DNA from: JAENVT01 sp963805445
GTDB lineage: Bacteria > Actinomycetota > Acidimicrobiia > Acidimicrobiales > Ilumatobacteraceae
Reading direction: 5' to 3'
Length of the DNA: 64,000 nt
Assembly: GCA_963805445.1 (NCBI GenBank)
Contig: CAWDUI010000054.1
Span: 372,001-436,000 of the forward strand
The notes beneath the pieces were generated by a model. The model worked only from the letters and a program-made list of their open reading frames with translations, was not told the origin of the DNA and ran no database searches. Numbering within the stretch: the stretch's first letter is position 1; every line of letters starts with the position of its first letter. The translations under genes were made by a program, and so were the position numbers. This document shows positions 10,918-19,365 of this stretch, in pieces.

Positions 10918-11963
10918 ATGCCCGATGCCCGAGCCCTCTCACCCGCGACGATCGCCGTCACGGCGGGCCGGCCGTCGGCAGCGGGCGACCCGCTGAACCA
11001 GCCGATCGTGCTGGCCTCGAACTTTCGCTCGGGTGGCGATTACGCGCGCACGCACGGCACCGAGACGTGGGCCGCGTTGGAGACGGCGGTCGGTGCGCTC
11101 GAGGGCGGGCGAGCGATCTCGTTCTCCAGCGGAATGGCGGCAGCATCGGCGATCGTGTTCACCCTGGCGCCCAAGATCGTGGTGATCCCGACCGTCAGCT
11201 ACATGGGCGTGCGCTCGTTGCTGTCGGAGTACAGTTGCGGGGCCAGGTCGAACTGCGTCCGGTCGACATCACCGACACCACGGCGGTGGCGAACGCCGCG
11301 AAGGGCGCCGACGTGGTGTGGGTCGAGACACCGACCAACCCGACGCTCGACGTGGCCGATCTGCCGGCGATCGGGGCGGCAGCGGGCGACGCCGGCGCGT
11401 CGATGGTCGTTGATTCCACGTTCGCCACTCCGCTGCTGCAGCGGCCGCTCGAGCACGGTGCGACGATCGTGTTGCACAGCGGTACGAAGTTCATCGGCGG
11501 GCACAGCGACCTGTTGATCGGGTTGTGCGTGACGGCCGACGATGCGGTCTACGAGCGGCTCGAACAAGCGCGCATGCTCCAGGGAGCCACCCCGGGCGCC
11601 CTCGAGGCGTTCTTGGCGTTGCGTGGGCTGCGCACCCTGCCGATCCGCCTTGCCGCAATGCAACGAAACGCCGAGGTGCTCGTCGAGCGTCTGCGCGACC
11701 ACCCCGCCGTCGCCGAGGTGCGGTATCCGGGTCGAGGAGCAATGGTCTCGTTCGTGGTCACGGGAGGGGCCGCGGCGGCCGACGCGCTGTGCGACGGCGT
11801 GCGCGTCGTGGTGCCGGCCACCAGCCTCGGGGGCGTCGAGACCACGATCGAGCGGCGTCAGAAGTACGCGGGCGACGCGCACGTACCGCCGGGTCTGCTG
11901 CGGATGAGCGTCGGAATCGAAGATGTCGAGGATCTGTGGGCCGACCTCGCTGCCAATCTGTGA
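10918..11963 (+). CDS. Cys/Met-metabolism PLP-dependent enzyme (cystathionine gamma-synthase/lyase-like), one frameshift
   Basis: PLP enzyme of the trans-sulfuration family. The N-terminal PLP/substrate region is GRAISFSSGMAAASAI. The catalytic lysine lies in HSGTKFIGGHSD, and the C-terminal domain ends LRMSVGIEDVEDLWADL, as in the family. After LLSEYS near 11240 the frame shifts and resumes at ELRPVDITDTTAV. About 348 aa, slightly short compared with the usual 380. Cystathionine gamma-lyase, gamma-synthase or methionine gamma-lyase activity cannot be separated from these motifs. It lies 30 bp after lhr. Confidence 0.75.
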
Positions 11964-11967
11964 CGGC

Positions 11968-12657
11968 TCACGTGGTGGAGGTGAAGTCCTCTGACATCGG
12001 CGCGGGTGCGGTGGCGCTGTCGAGTTGCGCCAGGAACGCGGTGCCCTGACCGTTGACCAGCAGGCCCGAAGTGCGCAGGCCGTTGCCGACCTCCGGGCAT
12101 CCGATCCAGTCCTTGAGCCACAGGTCGACGTCGCTCCGTCCGGGGATCGCGAACACGATCGCCGTGTAGCGGGCGTGCTGGGTGGCGGGGAGGCATCCGG
12201 CAACGAAATCCCAGGGAACGATGTCGTTGAGGGCTGTCGCCAGCGTGCCGGCCGTTGCCGCGTCGAGCGTCGTGCTGCTGAACAGTGCGCCACCGTCGAG
12301 TTGGCGCCCGTCGGCTGCTGCGGTCGTCACGGACATTGCCGAGTAGCGACAGATCAACGCAGCCGTGGGCACACCGGGCACGAAGGTCGTATCGAGGAGC
12401 GTCGGGTCGGGATTGGCGATCCAGTTGGCCCCCGTGCTGCTGTCCTCACGGTGTCCCGCCAGCGAAGCGGGGCATCCCTCGGCGATCTCGACACGAATCT
12501 GGTTCTCGGTGTCGATCGTGGTGGTGGGCGATGGAAGCGACGTGGCGCTGATCGCCGGCGCATCGCTCGTCGAGACGATCGAGTCCGCGGTCGACCCCGA
12601 CGATCCGCAGGCGGCGCAGCAGACGGCCACGGCTCCGAGCATCAACAACCGACGCAT
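11968..12657 (-). CDS. Predicted lipoprotein, unknown function
   Basis: 229 aa. The signal segment MRRLLMLGAVAVCCAAC ends in a lipobox (CAAC) with the acylated Cys at about 17, followed by a Ser/Thr-rich spacer and a globular domain with four cysteines after the lipobox that could form disulfides. Resembles the many actinobacterial DUF3558-like surface lipoproteins in layout, but I could not assign a family. 44 bp downstream of the CoA-transferase gene on the same strand, so possibly in the same transcript. Confidence 0.65.
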   Translation of the reverse strand: MRRLLMLGAVAVCCAACGSSGSTADSIVSTSDAPAISATSLPSPTTTIDTENQIRVEIAEGCPASLAGHREDSSTGANWIANPDPTLLDTTFVPGVPTAALICRYSAMSVTTAAADGRQLDGGALFSSTTLDAATAGTLATALNDIVPWDFVAGCLPATQHARYTAIVFAIPGRSDVDLWLKDWIGCPEVGNGLRTSGLLVNGQGTAFLAQLDSATAPAPMSEDFTSTT

Positions 12658-12701
12658 GGGAGATCAGACGCCCGGTAGCGACGGCGGGTTCCCGCTGAGA
12701 C

Positions 12702-13949
12702 TCATCGGGCGATCCCTGCATCGGCCAGGATCTCGTCGGTGTGCTCGCCGAGGAGGGGTGGGCGCGCCCGAATCCCGGTGAAGCTCTTGCTCATCTTGAT
12801 CGGCTGACCGGCGAGGGTGACGGGTCGGCTTCCATCGGGTTGGTCGACCTCGACCAGCATGCGCCGCGCCGCGACGTGCGGATCCGCATAAATAGCCGCC
12901 ATGTCGTTGACCGGCCCGACGGGCACATCGCCGTGGAGCACTGCGACGATCTCCGCAGTGGTCTTCGATGTCGTCCACTGCTCGATCTCGTGATTGAGCG
13001 CGGGACGGTTGGCGAGACGGCCGGCGCCATCTGCGAAGCGTTCGTCTTCGGCCAGTTCGGGCCTGCCCATGCGAGAGCACAGCGTTGCGAACATCTGGTT
13101 CGACGGCGTGCCGATCGCGCAGTGACCGTCACGCGTCGGGAAGATGTCGAACGGGGCGATCGTCGGGTGCCCGTTGCCAGTCGCCCGCCGCACCTGGCCG
13201 GTGTAGGAGTACGAATAGGCGGCGCCCTCGCAGAGGCCGAGCACCGCGTCGTACATGGCCACGTCGACGAACTGGCCCTGCCCGGTGGAGCGGGCGTGGA
13301 TCACCGCGGCCAGCAGGCCAACGGCGTTGAGCGTGCCGGTGTAGATGTCGCCAACGCTCGGACCGCACTTCATCACGTTGCCGTCGTCGTTGCCGGTGAT
13401 GCTGACGAGACCACCCATCGCCTGGGCGACCACGTCGTACGACGGCCACGTCCCGTACGGGCTCTCGCCGGTGCGCGGATCGCCGAAGCCGCGAATGGCG
13501 GCGTACACGAGCTGGCGGTTCGCCGCTGCGAGCGTCTCGTACCCGACCCCGAGGCGGTCCATCACGCCGGCTCGACTGTTCTCGACCACGACATCGACCG
13601 TCGCCGCCAACTGCAGCACGATGTCGCGGTCGTCGGGCTGCTTCAGGTCGAGCACGATCGATCGCTTCCCGCGATTGATGCTGGCGAAGTAGCCGCCGTA
13701 GGCGCGCAGCGTGTCTTCCGCCGTGAACGGTCCGACGTACCGCGTCATGTCTCCCGACGGCGGCTCGACCTTGATCACATCGGCGCCGAGGTCGGCCAAC
13801 AGCATCGTGCAGAACGGGCCGGCGAGTGCCTGCGTGAGGTCCAGCACTCGCAGGCCGGCGAGCGGCCCGGGCTCGGCATCGGTAGGAGTCGGCACGATGG
13901 TGGAGTCTGCCGCATTCGGCACCGTCGCGAACACCCGCAGCAGTGGCAT
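12702..13949 (-). CDS. CaiB/BaiF family III CoA-transferase
   Basis: Transfers CoA between carboxylic acids. Family hallmarks are LRVLDLTQALAGPFCTMLLAD at the start of the fold, VIKVEPPSGDMTR, and VVVENSRAGVMDRLGVGY with the segment holding the family's catalytic aspartate region. FGDPRTGESPYGTWPSYD and LVSITG follow. About 415 aa from the ATG at 13949; a GTG at 13922 would remove nine residues and is also possible. The long upstream extension of the open frame reads through the divergent small gene and is not credible. The acid substrate cannot be deduced. Confidence 0.85.
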   Translation of the reverse strand: MPLLRVFATVPNAADSTIVPTPTDAEPGPLAGLRVLDLTQALAGPFCTMLLADLGADVIKVEPPSGDMTRYVGPFTAEDTLRAYGGYFASINRGKRSIVLDLKQPDDRDIVLQLAATVDVVVENSRAGVMDRLGVGYETLAAANRQLVYAAIRGFGDPRTGESPYGTWPSYDVVAQAMGGLVSITGNDDGNVMKCGPSVGDIYTGTLNAVGLLAAVIHARSTGQGQFVDVAMYDAVLGLCEGAAYSYSYTGQVRRATGNGHPTIAPFDIFPTRDGHCAIGTPSNQMFATLCSRMGRPELAEDERFADGAGRLANRPALNHEIEQWTTSKTTAEIVAVLHGDVPVGPVNDMAAIYADPHVAARRMLVEVDQPDGSRPVTLAGQPIKMSKSFTGIRARPPLLGEHTDEILADAGIAR

Positions 13950-13954
13950 ACAGT
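13949..13954 (+). promoter_or_regulatory. -10 box of the small membrane protein gene
   Basis: TACAGT ends 7 nt before the ATG at 13962. No ribosome binding site is seen, fitting a leaderless message. The box touches the proposed start codon of the divergent CoA-transferase gene. Confidence 0.4.
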
Positions 13955-13961
13955 GAGCCGC

Positions 13962-14138
13962 ATGCCCGCACCCGATCCGCCGTTGGGCGGCCCCCGCCAC
14001 AACCCGAACACCCCGGAGGGTCAGATCGAGAGCGTCGGGATGTTCGCCCGCGGGCTCGGCGCCCGGCGCATCAAGTTCATCGGGTTCGTCATCCTGGTCG
14101 TGATCGTTGCCATCGTGGTGATCAACGCCATCGCCTAG
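13962..14138 (+). CDS. Small single-span membrane protein
   Basis: 58 aa. A polar, Pro/Gly-rich N-terminus (about residues 1-35) is followed by basic GARRIKF and one strongly hydrophobic helix, IGFVILVVIVAIVVINAIA, that ends the protein. Layout suggests a tail-anchored or C-in membrane protein. No family recognised. Its stand-alone position, with a -10 box just upstream and a hairpin downstream, supports a real gene. Confidence 0.55.
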   Translation: MPAPDPPLGGPRHNPNTPEGQIESVGMFARGLGARRIKFIGFVILVVIVAIVVINAIA

Positions 14139-14201
14139 CTCCCGTAATTGTCGCGATCCGCACAACGCTCTGTGTCAGCTCATGGAGCAACAGTCGTTGA
14201 A

Positions 14202-14228
14202 CGACGCTGACGCTGAGCGTCAGCGTCG
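14202..14228. terminator. Perfect 12-bp hairpin between convergent genes
   Basis: CGACGCTGACGC, loop TGA, then GCGTCAGCGTCG. It lies 64 bp past the small membrane protein stop and 97 bp past the end of the DUF4157-like gene. There is no T-run, so termination would have to be of the hairpin-only type. A protein-binding palindrome is the alternative. Confidence 0.5.
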
Positions 14229-14324
14229 AGTCCTGGCCCGGGTGCCGTAGTAGCGCCGCATGTCCGATGTGGAGCGCCTCTGCAAGGCGGCCATGGCGGA
14301 GTTGTTGCACCGTCAGCCGAACAG

Positions 14325-14903
14325 TCAACCGGCAGGAAGTCGAGCGGCGACGACGTTGCCCGCCTCGTCGCGGAACTGCGCTTCGAACGAGTAGGCCTCG
14401 GCCTCGAGCGGGTTGCGGTGGTACGCCGTCGGGTCGCGGATGTACGCGGGCAGCGCGCCACCACCGTCGATGTAGCCGCGGCCGTACTCGCACGCGAACG
14501 CCGACTCGCTGCCGCGGCGCCGCACCTGGTCGACGTGCACGATCTCGTGGATCAGCTTGACGAGATCGTTCGGGTTGCTCTCGTCGAGTTCGTCGCGCCA
14601 GAAGATCGAGTAGCCGAACGTCATGGCATAGATCGACCCGGTCTGGCGGAACCGGTTCGACGGCAGCCGGCACCGGGTGCGGACTTGGATCTTGGTCAGA
14701 TCGAGGTCGGGGAACAGCGGCTTCAACCTGGCGATGGTCTCCGCGTGCAACGGCCGACGTGGCCTGGCGATGTTGACGATCTGGGCCGAACGCTTCGTCT
14801 CGGCGAACACCGACTGGCCCAGCGCACAACCGACCGGCACGACGCGGCGTTTGGCGATTCCGAGCGCATCGCCCACCGACCTGACCGTCGACCAGAACGA
14901 CAT
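14325..14903 (-). CDS. DUF4157-like protein with HExxH-type motif
   Basis: 192 aa. The LIHEIVHVDQ segment carries HEIVH, a zincin-like HExxH, about two-thirds along, and later EAEAYSFEAQF could supply a further acidic ligand. DUF4157 domains of this kind occur alone and in secreted toxins; no signal peptide or toxin architecture is seen here. Starts 4 bp after the TetR stop, so likely in the same transcript. The annotation as a peptidase is inference from the motif. Confidence 0.6.
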   Translation of the reverse strand: MSFWSTVRSVGDALGIAKRRVVPVGCALGQSVFAETKRSAQIVNIARPRRPLHAETIARLKPLFPDLDLTKIQVRTRCRLPSNRFRQTGSIYAMTFGYSIFWRDELDESNPNDLVKLIHEIVHVDQVRRRGSESAFACEYGRGYIDGGGALPAYIRDPTAYHRNPLEAEAYSFEAQFRDEAGNVVAARLPAG

Positions 14904-14907
14904 GGGC

Positions 14908-15489
14908 TCAGTCGTGGACGGCGCGCAGGCCGGCCCAGGCCAGGTCGGCGACCTGTTGCCCCAGTACCAACGGGTCGAACGAACGACCCTGTTCGACGAG
15001 ACGGCGGCTGACGCCCTCGGCCAGGCCGACCAGGCCGTGGGCCAGCGTGCGGCGGTGATCGGCGCCGATGTTGGCGGCGATCAGCGGCGCGATGGCGTCG
15101 GCGGCGCCGGCGGTGATCCGACGGATGGCTTGCGTCGACTCCTCGTCGCGGCTGGCCCGCGAGCCGAACAGCAGCAAGAACGCGTCGTGGTCGTCGGAGA
15201 CCCACTGGAAGTAGGCGAGGAAGCCCTGTTCGGTCTGCTGGCGGCCACTGGCGAGGCCGGCGGTGGCCTTGGTGATCGCCGTCAACAGGCGGTTCCCGAC
15301 TTCGTCGAGCAGGGCCATGTACAGGTCCTGCTTGGAGTCGAAGTGCTGGTAGAGCACGGGTTTGGTGACTCCGGCCGCCTCGGCGACGTCGTTCATCGAG
15401 GCGCCGTGGAATCCGTTGCGGGCGAACACCTCGACGGCGACATCGAGGATCTGTTCGCGGCGAGCGGGTGCGGGAAGGCGAATGCTCAT
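14908..15489 (-). CDS. TetR/AcrR-family transcriptional regulator
   Basis: 193 aa. An N-terminal TetR helix-turn-helix spans about residues 10-55 (ILDVAVEVFARNGFHGASMN, then AGVTKPVLYQHFDSKQDLYM). The ligand-binding C-terminal domain is unspecific. A palindrome directly upstream suggests autoregulation. It is followed at 4 bp by the DUF4157-like gene and preceded by a small membrane protein and the sortase on the same strand. Confidence 0.88.
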   Translation of the reverse strand: MSIRLPAPARREQILDVAVEVFARNGFHGASMNDVAEAAGVTKPVLYQHFDSKQDLYMALLDEVGNRLLTAITKATAGLASGRQQTEQGFLAYFQWVSDDHDAFLLLFGSRASRDEESTQAIRRITAGAADAIAPLIAANIGADHRRTLAHGLVGLAEGVSRRLVEQGRSFDPLVLGQQVADLAWAGLRAVHD

Positions 15490-15492
15490 ATG

Positions 15493-15508
15493 GTTACCTC
15501 AGAGTAAC
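15493..15508 (-). promoter_or_regulatory. Likely TetR operator overlapping the ribosome binding site
   Basis: On the coding strand: GTTACTCTGAGGTAAC, with 5-bp arms GTTAC/GTAAC and six central bases. It sits 3 bp before the start codon, and GAGG inside it is the ribosome binding site. A repressor bound here would cover the translation initiation DNA. Ascription to the adjacent TetR is by position. Confidence 0.5.
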
Positions 15509-15538
15509 AACTGTGGCGGCCGTCGCGGAAATGACTTG

Positions 15539-15790
15539 TCAGATGCCACGCTCGCGGTCGTCGCGTTCGGCCGCCTTGACCGCGTAGCCGAGCACGATCG
15601 CCGGTGCCAGCAGCACGGATCCCACGATCATCGAGGCAATCACGATCGCCGACACGGTGCCGTTGAAGCTGACGATGAACCCGACCACGAACGTGACGAT
15701 GGCGATGCCGAAGCAGAGGTACCCGACGCGGTTGGCCCGACGTGTCCACCGAGCAACCTGTTGGCGTCGAGCGCGTACTGGATCCGTCAT
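15539..15790 (-). CDS. Small two-span membrane protein
   Basis: 83 aa: a basic N-terminus (MTDPVRARRQQVARWTRRAN) then two hydrophobic segments at about residues 24-43 and 46-68, and a charged tail KAAERDDRERGI. It starts 13 bp after the sortase stop, so probably co-transcribed with it. No family assigned. It could assist the sortase or be unrelated. Confidence 0.55.
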   Translation of the reverse strand: MTDPVRARRQQVARWTRRANRVGYLCFGIAIVTFVVGFIVSFNGTVSAIVIASMIVGSVLLAPAIVLGYAVKAAERDDRERGI

Positions 15791-15803
15791 CGAGAAGCGA
15801 TTG

Positions 15804-17023
15804 TCACAGGTTCGGAGGCAGGAGGCGGTTGATGTTCTCGTAGAAGAAGTACAGCGAGACGATGAACGGGACGAACCCGGAGAGCACACCGACCCAGTAG
15901 CGCCGGACCTTGTGGCTGAGCCAATAGATCCCATAGCCCACGGCGGCGAGCACGAGTGCCCACAGGATCGATGGAGAGATGGCCGACGTGTCGCTGAACC
16001 ACCCATCGCTGAACGCGTCGGGGGTCACGGCGACCGTCGGCGCCACGATGACCGGCACTGTGTCGGCCGCGGTCTCCGTCGGGCTGTCTGTGGCAGCGGT
16101 CGTGGCGGCCGGCGAGGAGATCGGCGCGCTCGACGGTGCCGGGGCGACGGTGTCGACGACCGTCGCGGCGCCGTCGTCGGGCAGCGTCTCCGTTGTCGCG
16201 CCCGTGGGCAGCGGAACGGCCGGCGAGGCCTCGGTCAACGCATCCGACTGCGATGGCACCAGCTCGGATCGCACGACGATGCGGTTCTTGGCCGAATAGC
16301 GCGGCGTGCACGACACCAGCGTCAGCGTGGCCTTGGTGACATCGGTGGTCGGGATCACCGCCGCGTAGTCCTCCGGTGCGACCACGGTGGTGCCGGTCAC
16401 GTTGTACACGTAGCGGCCGTTCAAGGTGGTGACGATGATCTCGTCACCCGGTTGCAGCTTGTCGATGTCGAAGAACGGATGGAGATGGGTCGTGCGGTGA
16501 CCGGCGATCGCGGCGTTGCCCAGCTGGCCGGGAAGCGGCGTCTCCGGGAAGTGGCCGGGGCCTTTCGTCAACGCGTCGGCTGTGGCGCCCTCGACGACGA
16601 TGCGGTTGAGGCCCATCCGCGGGATCTCGAGGCGGGCGACTGCCTCCTCCGCCGGTGGAATCGCCTTGGCGGGTGCCAGCACCGGGCCTGCCGTCGTGAC
16701 CGGCACGACCGGGTCGGTGGGTGTCGTGCCTTCGGTGGTCGGCGGATCGGTCGCCGGCGGTGCCGTCGTCGTCGTGGTGGTGGTGGCGGTGCGGGTTGCG
16801 TCGTGGCGATCTGGGCGTCGAACTTCTTGGCCAGCGTTCGTTGCGCCTGCGCGGTCTGGATGCCGGTGCCCCACAACTGGTAGGCGACGAAGGCGAACAT
16901 CAACAACCCGAGGGTGATCAGGCTGCGGCCGATCCCGCCGACAACCCAACGCCAGTCGCGGGGCGGCTTCGGGCGATCCCAATGGCTGGTCTTGTCGTGG
17001 CTTGCGGGTGGCTTTTCTGACAT
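15804..17023 (-). CDS. Class E sortase with C-terminal membrane extension, one frameshift
   Basis: Cysteine transpeptidase that anchors surface proteins. Start ATG at 17023. Cytoplasmic Pro-rich residues, then a signal-anchor helix (about 27-48), then a Pro/Thr-rich linker where the frame shifts near 16795. The sortase domain holds the catalytic His in AIAGHRTTHLHPF, the Cys in TLVSCTPRYS and the Arg in NRIVVRSEL. Unusually, after the catalytic domain there is a roughly 100-residue Thr/Ala/Pro-rich stretch and then two hydrophobic segments at the C-terminus. Typical class E sortases end soon after the Arg. No substrate with a sorting motif is in the window. Confidence 0.8.
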
Positions 17024-17145
17024 GGTGGAATCGATTCGACGCGTGGATGCCGGTAGACCGCAGCATCTCGCTCGCCCGAACCGACGATTGACGCTATCGG
17101 CACGATCGAGTGTCGGCTTGACTGCCGGTAGCGTTGCCACGTCCT

Positions 17146-17808
17146 ATGGAGACGGTTCCGGTCGTTCAACTCGTCGACGTCGTGGCCGTCCTCGATCGCT
17201 TCCCTGCGCTGGCGGGAGCGACCCTGACCGTCGAGCGCGGCGAGATCGTGCTCTTGCAGGGCCCCAACGGCGCCGGCAAGACGACGCTGCTGCGCCTCTG
17301 TGCCGGGTTGTTGCCGCCGGCTCGCGGCACGGCCAAGGTGCTCGGTCTCGATCTCGCCGACCACCGTCAAGCGGTGCGGTCGCGCGTGGGTCTGCTCGGG
17401 CATTCGAACGGCCTGTACACCGATCTGACCGTCGACGAGAACGTGACGTTCTGGGGCGCCACGGTCGGCGCAACGGCAATCGAGATCGGCGCCGCCCTCG
17501 ACCGCATGGGCCTGGGCGGGCGCCTCGGCGAGGTGCCGGTGCGCAAGCTGTCGGCCGGCCAGAGGCGACGCACCGCGTTGGCATGCCTCATCGCCCGCCG
17601 CGCCGAGTTGTGGCTGCTCGACGAGCCCCACGCCGGTCTCGACGCGGCCGGACGCGACGAGCTCGACACGGTCCTGCGCGCTGCCACGGCCGCCGGTGCG
17701 ACCATGATCGTCGCCAGCCACGAGTTGGATCGCGCCGGAGCGCTGGCGACCCGGGTCGTCGAAGTGGTCGGCGGGCAGATCCGCGGCCAGATCAGCGGAC
17801 CGTCATGA
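17146..17808 (+). CDS. ccmA: CcmA, heme exporter ABC ATPase
   Basis: ATPase of the CcmABCD complex, which releases heme-loaded CcmE for cytochrome c maturation. Walker A GPNGAGKTT is near residues 41-49, the signature VRKLSAGQRRR about 80 residues on, and Walker B ELWLLDEPHAGLD follows with the switch His in VASHE. 220 aa, a normal length. ATG at 17146 chosen over a TTG four codons earlier. A TAGCGT box lies 11 nt before it, next to the divergent sortase gene. First gene of an operon whose later genes mostly overlap. Confidence 0.85.
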   Translation: METVPVVQLVDVVAVLDRFPALAGATLTVERGEIVLLQGPNGAGKTTLLRLCAGLLPPARGTAKVLGLDLADHRQAVRSRVGLLGHSNGLYTDLTVDENVTFWGATVGATAIEIGAALDRMGLGGRLGEVPVRKLSAGQRRRTALACLIARRAELWLLDEPHAGLDAAGRDELDTVLRAATAAGATMIVASHELDRAGALATRVVEVVGGQIRGQISGPS

Positions 17809-18494
17809 CCAGCGTCGGAGTCGCCCGATTGGTCGCGACCAAGGACCTGCGCATCGAACTGCGCAGTCGCGTCCTGATCAACCAGGTCCTGCCGTTCGCG
17901 GCGATCGTGATGGTGCTGTTCGCATTCGCGCTCGACGCCGACGATCTGCTGGTGCGGGTCGCGCCGGGACTGGTGTGGCTGGCGACCCTGTTCAGCATGC
18001 TCGTGGTGGTGCAGCGGTCGTTCGCCGTCGAGGCCGCTGATGGCGCCCTCGACGCCCTGCGCACTGCCGGCGTGCCTGCTCAGGGCATCTACTTCGGCAA
18101 GGCGCTGGCGTTGACCCTGCAGCTGGTCGTGCTCGAGGCGCTGCTGTTCGTGGCAGCGTTCGTGCTCTACAACAGTCGCCTCCACGGCACCGGACTGGCG
18201 CTGCTGATCACGAGCGCGCTAGCCGCTTCCTGCGGGCTCGGGTTGGTCGGTACGCTCTATGGCGGTCTCACCACCGGGACCAAAGGTCGCGAATCCTTGC
18301 TGCCGCTGTTGCTCCTCCCGGTCGTGGCGCCAGTTCTGATCGGAGCAACCCGAGCGACGGAAGCGGCACTCGGCGTAGGAGGAATCTCGATGCGCGAGGG
18401 CTGGGCATGGGTCGCACTACTGGTGACCTACGCGTTGCTGTTCGGCATCGGCGGCTCGATCTCGTTCGGCCCACTGGTGGACGACAGCGTATGA
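17805..18494 (+). CDS. ccmB: CcmB, heme exporter permease
   Basis: 229 aa with six predicted membrane helices, starting with VARLVATKDLRIELRSRVLI, the usual CcmB opening, and containing SMLVVVQRSFAVEAADGALD. It forms the membrane part of the CcmAB ABC transporter. The start ATG overlaps the ccmA stop (ATGA). CcmB is recognised by neighbourhood as much as by sequence, but both agree. Confidence 0.85.
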   Translation: MTSVGVARLVATKDLRIELRSRVLINQVLPFAAIVMVLFAFALDADDLLVRVAPGLVWLATLFSMLVVVQRSFAVEAADGALDALRTAGVPAQGIYFGKALALTLQLVVLEALLFVAAFVLYNSRLHGTGLALLITSALAASCGLGLVGTLYGGLTTGTKGRESLLPLLLLPVVAPVLIGATRATEAALGVGGISMREGWAWVALLVTYALLFGIGGSISFGPLVDDSV

Positions 18495-19234
18495 GCGCTC
18501 CGGTCACCCCCGAGAACGTGCCACACCCGACGGGCACGCGCGTCACCAGAGCACTCGGGATCGCCACGCTGGTCGGTCTCGGCTGGTTCGTGCTCTTCGG
18601 TCTGTTCCTGTCGCCCGACGACGCCGTGCAGCGCAAGGGAGTGCGGATCCTGTACATCCACGTGCCGAGCGCGTGGTTGGCGTACCTCGCCTTCATCGTC
18701 ACCGCGATCAGCAGTGCCGCGTACCTGTCGAAGCGAACCCGCTCGCTGACATGGGATCGCCTCGCCGGTGCCAGCGCCGAGGTCGGCGTGCTGTTCATGG
18801 GCATCACCTTGCTGACCGGCAGCCTGTGGGGCCGCATCTCGTGGGGCGTCTACTGGGTGTGGGATTCCCGGGTCACGACGACCGCGTTCTTGTTCGTCAC
18901 GTACCTCGGCTACCTCGCCGTGCGCGGACTGGGTGGCAGCCACGAACAGCGCGCCCGACGAAGCGCTGTGGTCGCCCTGCTGTCGGTGCTGGAGATCCCG
19001 CTCGTGCACTTCAGTGTCGAATGGTGGCGGCCCCTGCACCAACAAGAGAGCATCGCCAAGGGCAAGCTGCAGAACCTGATGCTGTTCAGCCTGTTCATCG
19101 GCGTGATCGTGTTCACCTTGCTCTATGCGTGGCTGGTGCTGCACCGCCAGCGCGTCCTGGCGATGCAGGACGCCCTCGACGACCACGGCCTCGAGTTCGC
19201 CATCGCCGAGCGCCGTCAAGAGGCGAGCCTGTAG
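18491..19234 (+). CDS. ccmC: CcmC, heme delivery protein
   Basis: 247 aa, six membrane helices. It carries the tryptophan-rich heme-handling motif WGRISWGVYWVWDSRVTTT, and the two periplasmic histidines of the family are represented by ILYIHVPSAW and LEIPLVHFSVEWW. CcmC loads heme onto CcmE. Start overlaps the ccmB stop. Confidence 0.9.
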   Translation: MSAPVTPENVPHPTGTRVTRALGIATLVGLGWFVLFGLFLSPDDAVQRKGVRILYIHVPSAWLAYLAFIVTAISSAAYLSKRTRSLTWDRLAGASAEVGVLFMGITLLTGSLWGRISWGVYWVWDSRVTTTAFLFVTYLGYLAVRGLGGSHEQRARRSAVVALLSVLEIPLVHFSVEWWRPLHQQESIAKGKLQNLMLFSLFIGVIVFTLLYAWLVLHRQRVLAMQDALDDHGLEFAIAERRQEASL

Positions 19235-19365
19235 TGGAGACCACCTTCGTGATCGTCAGCTACATCGCCACCTTCGGCGGCGTCGGCCTCCTGACCCTGG
19301 CGATGTTCCGCAGGGCTCGCGTGCTTGCCCGGCGACTTCCACCGGAAGACCGTCCGTGGACCTGA
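19234..19365 (+). CDS. ccmD: CcmD-like small membrane protein
   Basis: 43 aa from a GTG that shares one base with the ccmC stop. One membrane helix (about residues 5-24) and a basic, arginine-rich tail, the layout of CcmD, which bridges CcmC and CcmE. CcmD proteins are too short for a firm sequence match, so position between ccmC and ccmE is the main support. Confidence 0.6.
   Translation: METTFVIVSYIATFGGVGLLTLAMFRRARVLARRLPPEDRPWT

Noticed and set aside
16770..16800. Triplet repeat (GTG/GTC) in the sortase gene as a CRISPR or VNTR
   Set aside because: It is a short Thr/Pro-rich linker coding stretch; repeats are too short and irregular for either.
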